Assembly (NCBI RefSeq): GCF_009765975.1
Contig: NZ_LMUJ01000051.1
Span: forward strand, 1-34,095
Length of the DNA stretch: 34,095 bases
Direction of reading: 5' to 3'
DNA from: Acidisphaera sp. S103
Lineage (GTDB): Bacteria > Pseudomonadota > Alphaproteobacteria > Acetobacterales > Acetobacteraceae
The translations under genes and the position numbers were made by a program. Shown in pieces: positions 8,485 to 16,891 of the stretch. Each line of letters opens with the position of its first letter. Position 1 is the first letter of the stretch. Below the pieces are notes generated by a model. That model saw only the letters and a program-made list of their open reading frames with translations, made no database searches and was not told the DNA's origin.

Positions 8485-9597
8485 GTGCTGACTGCCATAC
8501 CGGAATTCGCTCGCAGCGCGGCGGCCTTTGTCGTGGTCCTGGGTGTGCTCGTTTTCGTGCATGAATTCGGCCATTATCTGGCGGCTCGCTGGCGCGGCGT
8601 CCGGGTAGAGGCGTTCTCGATCGGCTTCGGCCGGGCGATCACCTCCTGGACCGACCGTCGCGGCACTGTGTGGAAGCTGGCCTGGCTGCCCCTGGGCGGC
8701 TACGTGAAGCTGCACGGGCAAGAACGTCCCCAGGACGTGCCGGATGAGGTCCGCGCGCAGTGGGTTCCCGGCGAGACCTTCCACGACAAGTCGGTGCTGT
8801 CCCGCGCGATCGTCGTCGCGGCCGGTCCGATCGCCAACTTCCTGCTCGCCATGGTGCTGTTCGCCGGTCTGTTCAGCGTGCTGGGCACGCCCTTCACCCT
8901 GCCGGTCATCGGCAGCGTGGTGGCGGATTCCGCCGCATCCCGCGCCGGCCTGATGGTGAACGACCGCATCGTCACGATCGACGGCCAGCCGATCGGCACG
9001 TTCGAGGACCTGCAGCATCAGATCGCCATTCATCCGGCGGTCAAGCTGGCGATGACCATCAAGCGCGACGGCACCGACCGGACGATCGAAGTGACCCCCG
9101 ATTCGCATGATGCCGGCGGCCATCAGGTCGGCTTGCTGGGTGTCCGCGGCGGTGAGGTGGAATACCGCAAGGTCAGCCTGCCGGAGGCGCTGTGGAGCGG
9201 CGTGACGCAAACCTGGACCATTACCGCGGACACCTTCAGCGGCGTGGCGCAGATGATCAGCGGCAGCCGCGGCACCGAGGATCTGGGCGGACCGCTGCGT
9301 ATCGCCCAATTGTCCGGTCAGGTCGCTGAACTTGGCGTCGCCAGCCTGATTTCTTTCATCGCCGTGCTGTCGGTGAACCTCGGGCTGATCAACCTGTTCC
9401 CGATCCCGGTGCTGGATGGCGGACACCTGCTGTTCTATCTGGCCGAGGCGCTGCGTGGCCGGCCGCTGCCGCAACGCGCGCAGGAATACGGGTTCCGCGC
9501 GGGTCTCGCCTTCCTCGTCGGCATGTTCGTCTTCTCGACGTGGAACGACCTGACCCATCTCGGGCTGTTCCACTGGGTCGCCGGCCTGATCGGTTAG
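8485..9597 (+). CDS. rseP: RIP metalloprotease RseP (site-2 protease family)
   Basis: Intramembrane zinc protease of family M50B, 370 residues, that cleaves membrane-bound anti-sigma factors or signal-peptide remnants in the inner membrane. The zinc site HEFGH (H26, E27, H30) lies in the first transmembrane helix. A single PDZ-like domain spans about residues 125-215 (VADSAASRAGLMVNDRIVTI). The third ligand motif LDGGHLLF is at D311, followed by a last hydrophobic helix. E. coli RseP has two PDZ domains, so this is the shorter form. It starts with GTG after AGGAG (10-base spacing) and lies between dxr and bamA, the usual proteobacterial order. Confidence 0.95.
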   Translation: MLTAIPEFARSAAAFVVVLGVLVFVHEFGHYLAARWRGVRVEAFSIGFGRAITSWTDRRGTVWKLAWLPLGGYVKLHGQERPQDVPDEVRAQWVPGETFHDKSVLSRAIVVAAGPIANFLLAMVLFAGLFSVLGTPFTLPVIGSVVADSAASRAGLMVNDRIVTIDGQPIGTFEDLQHQIAIHPAVKLAMTIKRDGTDRTIEVTPDSHDAGGHQVGLLGVRGGEVEYRKVSLPEALWSGVTQTWTITADTFSGVAQMISGSRGTEDLGGPLRIAQLSGQVAELGVASLISFIAVLSVNLGLINLFPIPVLDGGHLLFYLAEALRGRPLPQRAQEYGFRAGLAFLVGMFVFSTWNDLTHLGLFHWVAGLIG

Positions 9598-9889
9598 TAT
9601 CCGATCGCGGAGACACGCGAATCGACGGCGGTGGAGAAGGGCGATCGGCGCATCCCGATGCCCTCACGGACCGACGGAACGCCCGAGTCGCCGGCAGCGT
9701 GCCGCGAGAGGTTCGGATTTCCTTTTCCAAATCAAAAACTTAAACAAAGAGTGACAGACGGGTCGCCGGCAAACACCGCCACTAGCATCGGTGACAACCC
9801 ATCGTTATGGTGCGCCCGGTTTGTATGACGCTGCTTGGCCACGCTCGTCTGTTGTAGAACGCACGCGCCGTTTGGGGGAGACCAGCCTT
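9598..9889 (+). other. Intergenic region upstream of bamA
   Basis: About 290 bases without a supported gene. It includes an A/T-rich stretch near 9725-9750 that could carry a promoter, but I could not assign convincing -35/-10 boxes. The bamA reading frame is open from GTG 9791, but that part has no Shine-Dalgarno and no protein-like character before the signal peptide. Confidence 0.4.
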
Positions 9890-12286
9890 TTGTTGACGAT
9901 TCGCGCTGTGCGGTTTGTGGCCGCCTGCCTGATGCCATTGCTGGTCATTGGGGCCGCCGCCGCTCAGGCTCCGACTCCGCCCGCTCGTCCGGCCGGCGTG
10001 CATGCCGCGCCTGCTGCGCATGCGAGACCGGTTGCCGCCCCCACCGGCGGGGGGATTCAGTCGATCAAGGTCGAAGGTAGCCAGCGGATCGAGGATGGCA
10101 CGATCAAGTCCTATCTTCTGGTTCAGCCCGGCGATGCCTTTGATCCGGATCGCATCGATCGCAGCCTGAAGACGCTGTACGCCACCGGCCTGTTCCAGGA
10201 CGTCCGGCTGGGGCGCGTCGGTGACACCCTGGTGGTGCGGGTGGTCGAAAACCCGATCGTCAACCGTGTCGCGTTCGAGAACAACCACAAGCTTGACGAC
10301 AACCAGCTTCGGCCGGCGATGCAGTTGCGGCCGCGCGCCGTGTTCACGCCGGCCCTGGCGGAAGCCGACCGGCAGAAGATCCTGGATCTGTATGCCAAGC
10401 GCGGCTACTACGACGCGACGGTGGAACCCAAGATCATCCACCTGGACCAGAACCGCGTCGACGTGGTGTTTCAGATCAACGACGGATCGGCCACGCTGAT
10501 CAGCAAGATCGTGGTCAACGGCAACAAAGCCTTCACCGAGGACCGGCTGACCGAGGTTATCAGCAGCCGCGAGTCGCGTTGGTGGCGCTTCCTGTCCACG
10601 GCGGATCAGTACGACCCGGAGCGACTGGCTTACGACCGGGAACTGCTGCGCCGGTTCTATCTGAAAAACGGCTACGCCGACATCGATATCACGTCCGCCA
10701 GTTCGGAGCTGTCTCCCGATCGGAAGGGGTTTTTCCTCTCCTTCACTGTCAATGAAGGGGCCCGTTACAAGGTCGGCAAAGTCACCATCAATGCGCAGCT
10801 TCGCAACCTGACCTCATCCGATCTTCAATCGAGTCTACAGTTGCATGAGGGCGATTGGTACGACGGTGATGCCGTGGGCCGGACCGCCGACATGATGGAG
10901 GAAGCCGTCCATAACCGCGGCTATGCCTTCGTGAGTGTCAAGCCGCGGGCCACGCGCAATGCCGAGAAGCATACGATCGATCTGGCTTTCGACGTGGGCG
11001 AAGGGCCGCGGGTGTATGTTGAGCGTATTAACATCGTCGGCAACGTGCGGACCGAGGATAAGGTGATCCGGCGGGAGTTCCGCTTGGCCGAAGGCGATCC
11101 GTACAGCGCCGAGGAGATCCGTCGCACCAAGACCCGATTGACCGACCTGGGTTATTTCCAGAATGTCGATATCGCCACCACGCCGGGTTCGGCGGCGGAC
11201 AAGGCGATCCTCAACACGACCATCTCGGAGAAGGCCACGGGCGAACTGTCCTTCGGCGGTGGTTATTCGACCGATGCCGGCGCGCTGATCGATGTCGGTC
11301 TGGCGGAGAAAAACCTGATCGGAACCGGCGTCAATGCGAGCATCAACGGCACGCTGGCCCAGCGCGACAGTTCCATCAACACATCGGTAACCGATCCGTA
11401 TTTCCTCGATCGCAATCTTGTCGCCGGTGTCGACGCCTTCCTTGTTCAGACGGATTATGAGGGAACCGAGCCCTATGATGAAAAGCGCGTTGGTTTCGCC
11501 CTTCGTCTCGGTTACGCGTTCAACGAACATCTGCGGCAGACCTGGAGCTATTCGCTGGTCAATCGCGATGTGTACAACGTGGAAGTCGGCGCCAGCCCCT
11601 TTATTTTGAATGAAGCGGGGACGACGCTGCTGTCGCAGGTCAGTCAGGTCGTGACGCTCGATTACCGGGACAGCAAGGTCCAGCCGCACAGCGGATATGT
11701 CGTTGAGGTTGGCACCGACTACGCCGGTCTTGGTGGCGATGCCCGGTTTTTGAGAGGTAATGTGAACGCCGCTTACTATATCCCGCTGGAACGCGAGTTC
11801 GGTAACCCCGACTGGGGCATCAAACTGGCGGGCAGCACGGGTTACATGGCTCTGCTGTCGGGTGGACGAGAGGAGATCATCGACCGTTTCTTCCTGGGTG
11901 GCGACAACCTGCGCGGCTTCGAAACCGGGGGCGCCGGCCCGCACGACGCGTCGACGGACGATCCGCTCGGCGGCCGCTTCATCTGGACGCAGACGACCGA
12001 GCTGCACTTTCCGTTGCCGGTTTCTCCCGATCTGGGCCTGACCGGCCGAGCCTTCGTCGATGTGGGCGCATTGACCGAGTCGTCGTTCAGGCCGGGCGCC
12101 TGCACCGTCTCCGCTGGCGTAAGCTGCACGGTCGAGGCGTCCGACGCGCCACGGCTCGGTGCCGGTGTCGGTATCTCCTGGAAAACCGCGTTTGGTCTGA
12201 TAAATGTTGATTTGGCGCCGTTTGTTCTCAAGCAACCAGGCGACCAGACGCAAATCTTCCGGTTTGGCTTCGGCACGAGGTTCTAG
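9890..12286 (+). CDS. bamA: Outer membrane protein assembly factor BamA
   Basis: Omp85-family protein of about 798 residues that folds and inserts beta-barrel proteins into the outer membrane. A signal peptide (hydrophobic core LMPLLVIGAAAA, cleavage near AQA) is followed by five POTRA domains (about residues 45-400) beginning IQSIKVEGSQRI, then the 16-strand barrel. The conserved loop-6 motif appears as LRGF (GGDNLRGFETGG), a variant of VRGF. The chain ends IFRFGFGTRF with the C-terminal phenylalanine typical of the beta-signal. The start TTG 9890 has GGGGAG nine bases upstream, and TTG 9893 is equally possible. The stop codon overlaps the next start by one base. Confidence 0.96.
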   Translation: MLTIRAVRFVAACLMPLLVIGAAAAQAPTPPARPAGVHAAPAAHARPVAAPTGGGIQSIKVEGSQRIEDGTIKSYLLVQPGDAFDPDRIDRSLKTLYATGLFQDVRLGRVGDTLVVRVVENPIVNRVAFENNHKLDDNQLRPAMQLRPRAVFTPALAEADRQKILDLYAKRGYYDATVEPKIIHLDQNRVDVVFQINDGSATLISKIVVNGNKAFTEDRLTEVISSRESRWWRFLSTADQYDPERLAYDRELLRRFYLKNGYADIDITSASSELSPDRKGFFLSFTVNEGARYKVGKVTINAQLRNLTSSDLQSSLQLHEGDWYDGDAVGRTADMMEEAVHNRGYAFVSVKPRATRNAEKHTIDLAFDVGEGPRVYVERINIVGNVRTEDKVIRREFRLAEGDPYSAEEIRRTKTRLTDLGYFQNVDIATTPGSAADKAILNTTISEKATGELSFGGGYSTDAGALIDVGLAEKNLIGTGVNASINGTLAQRDSSINTSVTDPYFLDRNLVAGVDAFLVQTDYEGTEPYDEKRVGFALRLGYAFNEHLRQTWSYSLVNRDVYNVEVGASPFILNEAGTTLLSQVSQVVTLDYRDSKVQPHSGYVVEVGTDYAGLGGDARFLRGNVNAAYYIPLEREFGNPDWGIKLAGSTGYMALLSGGREEIIDRFFLGGDNLRGFETGGAGPHDASTDDPLGGRFIWTQTTELHFPLPVSPDLGLTGRAFVDVGALTESSFRPGACTVSAGVSCTVEASDAPRLGAGVGISWKTAFGLINVDLAPFVLKQPGDQTQIFRFGFGTRF

Positions 12287-13155
12287 TGATTCAAAACTAC
12301 ATCAAGGGTGCTGGCGCGGTCGTCGCGCTGGCATTGGTTTTTGCTCCCGTTTCCGGATTTGCCCAGCAGGCGCAAAATCCTGAATGGTTCGTGCCGGGGC
12401 CGGCGCATCCGGCTGCCACGCCGCCTGCCCACCGCGCGGCACCGCGCCCCGCTCCGTCCGGTGCGCCCGGCGAAATTCCCATTCCGAATGACGGGGGCAG
12501 CGAGCAGGCTGGCGGCGTACCGACGCCGCAGTTCCAGCTTCCGCCGGCGCCGGAAATTCCGCCGATTCCCAAGGGACAGGCGACCCCGGCCGCCATCGTC
12601 GGCATCTTGTCGGTTCCCGACGTGCTGCGGGTGTCCACCGCCTATCAGACGGCGTACAAGGAATTGAACGCGCGCGGCCAGAAGCTGAACGAGGATGCCC
12701 AAAAGGAACAGGCTGCCTTGCGCGACCTCGGCCAGGCGTTCGCCGCCGAACGCGCCAAGCTGTCGCCGGAGCAGATCCGCACCAAGGAAAAGGAAATCCA
12801 GGATCGCGCCACCGAGGCGCAACGCCGCTTCGGCGAGCGTAACAGGATCATCCAGGAAGCCGGCCAGTATGTCATGATGCAGATCAACCGCACGATGGAG
12901 CAGGTCGCCCAGCAGGTCGCGTTGTCCCGTGGCATCAACCTGGTGCTGAATCGCGCGCAGATACTGGGGACCACGGCGGACTTCGACATCACTCCGGCGG
13001 TGGCCGAGGTGCTGAACAAGACGCTGCCCAGCGTCGTCGTTCCGCCGGACGGGGTGTCCCCATTGACGATGGCCTCGGCCGCCGCAACGCAGAACGAGCC
13101 GAAGAAGGCTGAGGCCAAACCCGCGGCGGCCGCCAAGTCATCGCAGAAGCACTGA
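12286..13155 (+). CDS. Skp/OmpH-family periplasmic chaperone with Pro-rich insert
   Basis: A secreted OmpH-like protein of 289 residues, probably escorting unfolded outer-membrane proteins to BamA. The signal peptide ends near GFA-QQ (residue 26). Residues 31-102 are Pro/Ala-rich and look unstructured. The OmpH domain runs from about 103 (AIVGILSVPDVL) to 255, with long coiled-coil helices (KLNEDAQKEQAALRDLGQ) and an Ala/Lys-rich tail. E. coli Skp is about 160 residues, so the extra length comes from the linker and tail. GTG overlaps the bamA stop (TAGTG), implying translational coupling. lpxD follows after three bases. The gene is often called skp or ompH; I leave the symbol open because of the insert. 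Confidence 0.85.
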   Translation: MIQNYIKGAGAVVALALVFAPVSGFAQQAQNPEWFVPGPAHPAATPPAHRAAPRPAPSGAPGEIPIPNDGGSEQAGGVPTPQFQLPPAPEIPPIPKGQATPAAIVGILSVPDVLRVSTAYQTAYKELNARGQKLNEDAQKEQAALRDLGQAFAAERAKLSPEQIRTKEKEIQDRATEAQRRFGERNRIIQEAGQYVMMQINRTMEQVAQQVALSRGINLVLNRAQILGTTADFDITPAVAEVLNKTLPSVVVPPDGVSPLTMASAAATQNEPKKAEAKPAAAAKSSQKH

Positions 13156-13158
13156 GCC

Positions 13159-14283
13159 ATGGCGCCTGATCCAACGCCGTTCGGTGGGGACCGCTCGGCG
13201 TTGGCGGGCGATCCCCGTTTCTTCCAACGGGCCGGGCCGCATACGCTGGCCGCTGTCGTCGATGCGGCGGGGGTCGAGGGAGAATTGGCCGAGGCCCCGC
13301 CGCGCCGGCTGATGCTGCATCGTATTGCCCCGCTGGCCGCCGCCACCGGCGACGACGTCAGCTTCTGCCTGAACAACCGAAAGTACCGGCCGACCCTCGC
13401 CGCGACCCGGGCCGCGGCGGTGGTCGTGCATCCGGATATGCAGGACCAGGTGCCGGAGACAACCGTCGCCATCGTCGTATCAGACCCGTTGGTCGCCTGG
13501 TCGCGGGTGGCGGCGTTGTTCCACCCGCAACCGCCGGTCAAACCCGGTATCCATCCGTCCGCGGTCGTCGCGGCGTCGGCGAAGATCGACCCGACCACGG
13601 AAATCGGGCCGCTGGCGGTGATCGGCGATAACGTGACGATCGGCCCGCGTGGCCGGATCGGCGCCATGGTGGTGATCGACGACGGGGTGCAGGTCGGTCG
13701 GGATGTCCGGATCGGGCCGCATGCCAGTCTGTCGCATGCGCTGATCGGTGACCGCGTCTATATCTACCCCGGCGCCCGCATCGGCCAGGACGGCTTCGGC
13801 TTCGCGATCACGCCGCAAGGCTTTCATACCGTCCCGCAACTCGGCCGTGTGCTGATCGAGGACGATGTGGAGGTCGGCGCCAACACCACCGTCGATCGTG
13901 GCACGCTGGAAGACACGGTGATCGGTGCCGGAACCAGGATCGACAATCTGGTCCAGATCGCCCACAACGTGCGGATCGGCAAGGCCTGCGTTGTGGTGGC
14001 GCAGGTGGGTATCTCCGGCTCGACCGTGTTGGAGGACCAGGTGGTGTTCGCGGGTCAGTCCGGCGTCGCGGGACATCTGCGGATCGGTGCGGGATCGCGG
14101 ATCGGGGCCCAGGCGGGCGTCATCTCCGACGTGCCGCCCCGGTCGGAAATGATTGGCTCGCCGGCCCAGCCGGTGAAAACGTTCTTCAAGGAGGTCGCGA
14201 CCGTCAGGCGCTGGGTACGCAACGGCGGCGTGCCGGCACGCAGCGGCGGGACACCCACGAAACTGAACCCGGACGTGGATTGA
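13159..14283 (+). CDS. lpxD: UDP-3-O-(3-hydroxyacyl)glucosamine N-acyltransferase
   Basis: Third enzyme of lipid A synthesis, adding the N-linked hydroxyacyl chain from acyl-ACP. There is an N-terminal uridine-binding domain (about residues 15-110, with VSFCLNNRKY), then a left-handed beta helix built from hexapeptide repeats (IDPTTEIGPLAVIGDNVTIG and onward). The probable catalytic histidine is in NLVQIAHNVRIG, followed by AQVGISGST and GQSGVAGH. A C-terminal helix ends in a basic extension. The length of 374 is slightly above E. coli LpxD (341). The stop lies five bases before the fabZ ATG. Confidence 0.96.
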   Translation: MAPDPTPFGGDRSALAGDPRFFQRAGPHTLAAVVDAAGVEGELAEAPPRRLMLHRIAPLAAATGDDVSFCLNNRKYRPTLAATRAAAVVVHPDMQDQVPETTVAIVVSDPLVAWSRVAALFHPQPPVKPGIHPSAVVAASAKIDPTTEIGPLAVIGDNVTIGPRGRIGAMVVIDDGVQVGRDVRIGPHASLSHALIGDRVYIYPGARIGQDGFGFAITPQGFHTVPQLGRVLIEDDVEVGANTTVDRGTLEDTVIGAGTRIDNLVQIAHNVRIGKACVVVAQVGISGSTVLEDQVVFAGQSGVAGHLRIGAGSRIGAQAGVISDVPPRSEMIGSPAQPVKTFFKEVATVRRWVRNGGVPARSGGTPTKLNPDVD

Positions 14284-14288
14284 ACATC

Positions 14289-14786
14289 ATGGATGAGGTT
14301 GCGGTGCAAACGCCCGAAGCGGGCAAGACAGTCGAGCTGATCGATATTCATCGGATCATGCACGATATTCCCCATCGTTATCCGTTCCTGATGTTGGACC
14401 GGGTGGTCGATGTGGTGCTGAACGCCTCGGCGATCGGGGTCAAGAACGTCTCGGTCAATGAAGGCTTCTTTGCCGGCCATTTCCCCAACCACCCGGTCAT
14501 GCCGGGCGTGCTGATCATCGAAAGCATGGCGCAGACCGCCGCGGTGCTGGTGGTGGAAACGCTCGGGCCGGATGCCGCCGGCAAACTGGTGTATTTCATG
14601 TCGATCGAGGGGGCGAAGTTCCGCCGCCCCGTGGTGCCCGGCGACCAGTTGCGCATTCACATCGTCAAGGAACGCAGCCGCGGCAACGTTTGGAAGTTCC
14701 ACGGCGTTGCTAAGGTCGATGGCGTCACGGTGGCGGAAGCGACCTACTCCGCCATGATCATGGATCGTGCCGCGCCTTTGCCTTAG
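14289..14786 (+). CDS. fabZ: 3-hydroxyacyl-[ACP] dehydratase FabZ
   Basis: Hot-dog dehydratase of 165 residues that removes water from 3-hydroxyacyl-ACP in fatty acid elongation. It competes with LpxA/LpxD for the same pool, which explains its place between them. Catalytic H64 (GHFPNHPVMPG) and E78 (IIESMAQ) have the expected 14-residue spacing, and the N-terminal block is IPHRYPFLMLDRV. The frame could start at TTG 14280, overlapping the lpxD stop, but ATG 14289 gives a standard N-terminus. The Shine-Dalgarno is weak, so translation may be coupled to lpxD. Confidence 0.96.
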   Translation: MDEVAVQTPEAGKTVELIDIHRIMHDIPHRYPFLMLDRVVDVVLNASAIGVKNVSVNEGFFAGHFPNHPVMPGVLIIESMAQTAAVLVVETLGPDAAGKLVYFMSIEGAKFRRPVVPGDQLRIHIVKERSRGNVWKFHGVAKVDGVTVAEATYSAMIMDRAAPLP

Positions 14787-14929
14787 TAACGCCAAAATCC
14801 TAGGCGAAACAGAGTGTTACAGGCCAGGATCGGAAACATCGGGCAACAATGATTGAGTTGGTGGTGACCGCCACCGCCCATAGTTTGGCCGCGATCCAAC
14901 CGAAACTGGCGCCACGGAACGGAATACCC

Positions 14930-15754
14930 ATGGATTCGATGACGGATATCAGCCCACGCATGACCGATCGCTCCAGCATTCACCCGACCGCGATCGTGGC
15001 GCATGGCGCCGAACTGGGCCCTGGCGTCGAAATCGGCCCGTTCTGCACGGTGGGGCCGAACGTCGTCATCGAAGGCGGCGCCAAACTGGTGTCGCATGTC
15101 GTCGTTGAGGGGCACACCCGTATCGGGGAGGGCGCGCAACTCTTTCCGTTCTGCACCGTCGGGTTGGCGCCGCAGGACCTGAAATACAAAAATGAGCCGA
15201 CCCGCTGCGAGATCGGCGCGCGTACCCTGGTGCGGGAGCATTGCACCATCCATCGCGGCACGGCGACCGGCACCGGCGTGACGCGGGTCGGCACCGACTG
15301 CATGCTGATGGCGGTGGTGCACGTCGCGCACGACTGCCAATTGGGCAGCAACGTCATCGTCGCGAACAATGCGGTGATGGGCGGGCATGTCAGCATCGGC
15401 GACCACGCGGTGGTCGGCGGCGCGGTGGCCATTCACCAGTTCGTTCGTATCGGCCGGGCCGCGATGATCGGTGGGGTTTCCGGGGTGGAGGGCGATGTGA
15501 TCCCATTCGGCAGCGTCATCGGCAACCGTGCCCGCCTGGCCGCGCTGAACGTGATCGGCCTGCGCCGCCGCGGCTTCGACAAGGCGGCGATCCAGCGTCT
15601 GCACATCGCGTTCAAGGCGCTGTTCGGCAAGGAAGGGGTGTTCGCGCAGCGGCTGGCGTCAACACGTGCGAAGTTCGGCGACGATCCGTTGGTGGCCGAG
15701 ATTCTGGCGTTCATCGACGCCCCGAGCCATCGCGGCCTGATCCGGGCGGAGTAG
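14930..15754 (+). CDS. lpxA: UDP-N-acetylglucosamine acyltransferase
   Basis: First committed lipid A enzyme, transferring 3-hydroxyacyl from ACP to UDP-GlcNAc. It is a trimeric left-handed beta helix with many hexapeptide repeats, starting SIHPTAIVAHGAELGPGVEI. The catalytic-histidine block is VVHVAHDCQLGSNVIVANN, followed by GGHVSIGDHAVVGG, and a C-terminal helical domain includes RRRGFDKAAIQRL. The frame is open from 14849. ATG 14930 (CGGAA upstream) gives 274 residues, and ATG 14960 would give 264, nearest to the E. coli length. lpxI and lpxB, often next in alphaproteobacteria, are absent here. Confidence 0.95.
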   Translation: MDSMTDISPRMTDRSSIHPTAIVAHGAELGPGVEIGPFCTVGPNVVIEGGAKLVSHVVVEGHTRIGEGAQLFPFCTVGLAPQDLKYKNEPTRCEIGARTLVREHCTIHRGTATGTGVTRVGTDCMLMAVVHVAHDCQLGSNVIVANNAVMGGHVSIGDHAVVGGAVAIHQFVRIGRAAMIGGVSGVEGDVIPFGSVIGNRARLAALNVIGLRRRGFDKAAIQRLHIAFKALFGKEGVFAQRLASTRAKFGDDPLVAEILAFIDAPSHRGLIRAE

Positions 15755-15778
15755 GTCCGCCCGTTCAGTCGGCGCCGT

Positions 15779-16234
15779 TCACCGGTGCGTCTGACTGTAC
15801 CGTTGTGCGCGGGTCTGGCGTTTCAGCAGTTCCGGCGGGTCCTGGCGTGCCGCCCGGGTCCGCCGGACCGACCGTATGAACACAGTCGCCGCCTGTAGCG
15901 CCGAGTCCAGTTCGAGGCATTGATCCGTGCCCGGTCCGATCGCTTTGGACAAGCGAAGCAGGTGGGCGACCGCGACGTCCACAATTTCGTGGTCGGGCCG
16001 GTCATACGCCGCCAATCTGGCGCCGTCGCATTCCCCTCCCTGGCCGGAATCGCTGCTTCGGGCGCCCCCCTGCCAGGCGCCGTAGGCAAATCCGTCCAGC
16101 CAGGCGATCCGCGGGCCGGTCTGGTCGCTGCCGAACGGACAGGCCGCGGAGGTCTCGAGGCCCCAAAAGCCGGCCAGTTTGCCGTCGCCATAGGCACGAT
16201 CGAGGATGGCAATGTCGGATCTCTTATCGCTCAT
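15779..16234 (-). CDS. Rmf-like (ribosome modulation factor fold) protein with C-terminal extension
   Basis: Protein of 151 residues. Residues 14-55 resemble ribosome modulation factor/CrpP-type modules: AYGDGKLAG, then CPF (C32-P33-F34), then AWLDGFAYGAW with W45 and G48, the usual A-x-G...CP...W-x-x-G pattern. Rmf itself is about 55 residues and dimerises 70S ribosomes in stationary phase. Here about 90 further residues follow, including a predicted helical stretch (IVDVAVAHLLRLSKAIG) and a basic tail. ATG 16234 has GAGGG five bases upstream; the longer open frame is rejected. It is convergent with lpxA and divergent from the XRE regulator. The fold assignment is by motif only. Confidence 0.55.
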   Translation of the reverse strand: MSDKRSDIAILDRAYGDGKLAGFWGLETSAACPFGSDQTGPRIAWLDGFAYGAWQGGARSSDSGQGGECDGARLAAYDRPDHEIVDVAVAHLLRLSKAIGPGTDQCLELDSALQAATVFIRSVRRTRAARQDPPELLKRQTRAQRYSQTHR

Positions 16235-16469
16235 GTGGACCCTCGAAAGGACAACCGGGAGTGCTGTCAGTGCAGCAAGATTCCCGTGGATACCAGCGAG
16301 TGGAGGTTGCATTTTCTAAACGACTACCACAGTTATGAGGCCTCTCCTGTCCGGACCTGGAAAACGCGATCGTGACAGTAGCAATACACCCGTAGCGTCG
16401 GCGGCGGCGATCATGTTACGAACATTGCGCCCATCGCGGTCCGCGCGTGCCAAAGGGAGCTTCGCCCAC

Positions 16470-16883
16470 ATGCCTTGCCAGCAGCCGTCTGTCTTGCCCA
16501 TAGCCGATGAAGACGTGGATTGGGTCAACCTGCACGTTTGCCAGCGCATGAAAGCCAGGAGAATCCTACGCAATATGTCGCAAGAGCGACTGGCCAAGGC
16601 TTTGGGCATCAGTTACCAGCAATTGCAGCGCTATGAGTCCGGCAAGAGCCGCTTGCCCTGTTCGATGTTGTACCGCTCGGCCCTGGCGCTGAACGTGCCC
16701 GTTACTTATTTCTTCGATGCCATTCTGGCCGATCACACCCAGGGTTCCGAACAAGAACCCGACAAAGCCACGCTGCTGGCGGCCAGGAATATCCAACGCC
16801 TGCCGGACGATGATATGCGCCAATCCCTGTTGAACCTGATCGACGACCTTGCCTGCCTGCCGCGGACCGGCAAACGGTCCTAG
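16470..16883 (+). CDS. XRE-family helix-turn-helix transcriptional regulator
   Basis: DNA-binding protein of 137 residues. The HTH_3 domain spans about residues 28-85: MKARRILRNMSQERLAKALG, then ISYQQLQRYESGKSRLP, a textbook Cro/C1-type helix-turn-helix. It is followed by LYRSALALNVPVTYFF and a helical C-terminus (DDDMRQSLLNLIDDLA) common in alphaproteobacterial regulators of this size. ATG 16470 has AAAGGGAG ten bases upstream, so the longer open frame from 16335 is rejected. It lies nine bases before the next gene (PAS-like) and probably forms an operon with it. It is divergent from the Rmf-like gene across about 235 bases. The target is unknown. Confidence 0.85.
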   Translation: MPCQQPSVLPIADEDVDWVNLHVCQRMKARRILRNMSQERLAKALGISYQQLQRYESGKSRLPCSMLYRSALALNVPVTYFFDAILADHTQGSEQEPDKATLLAARNIQRLPDDDMRQSLLNLIDDLACLPRTGKRS

Positions 16884-16891
16884 GGCAGCCC

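Noticed and set aside
9791..9889. Longer BamA start at GTG 9791
   Set aside because: No Shine-Dalgarno there, and the extension would bury the signal peptide. TTG 9890 with GGGGAG gives a proper N-terminus.
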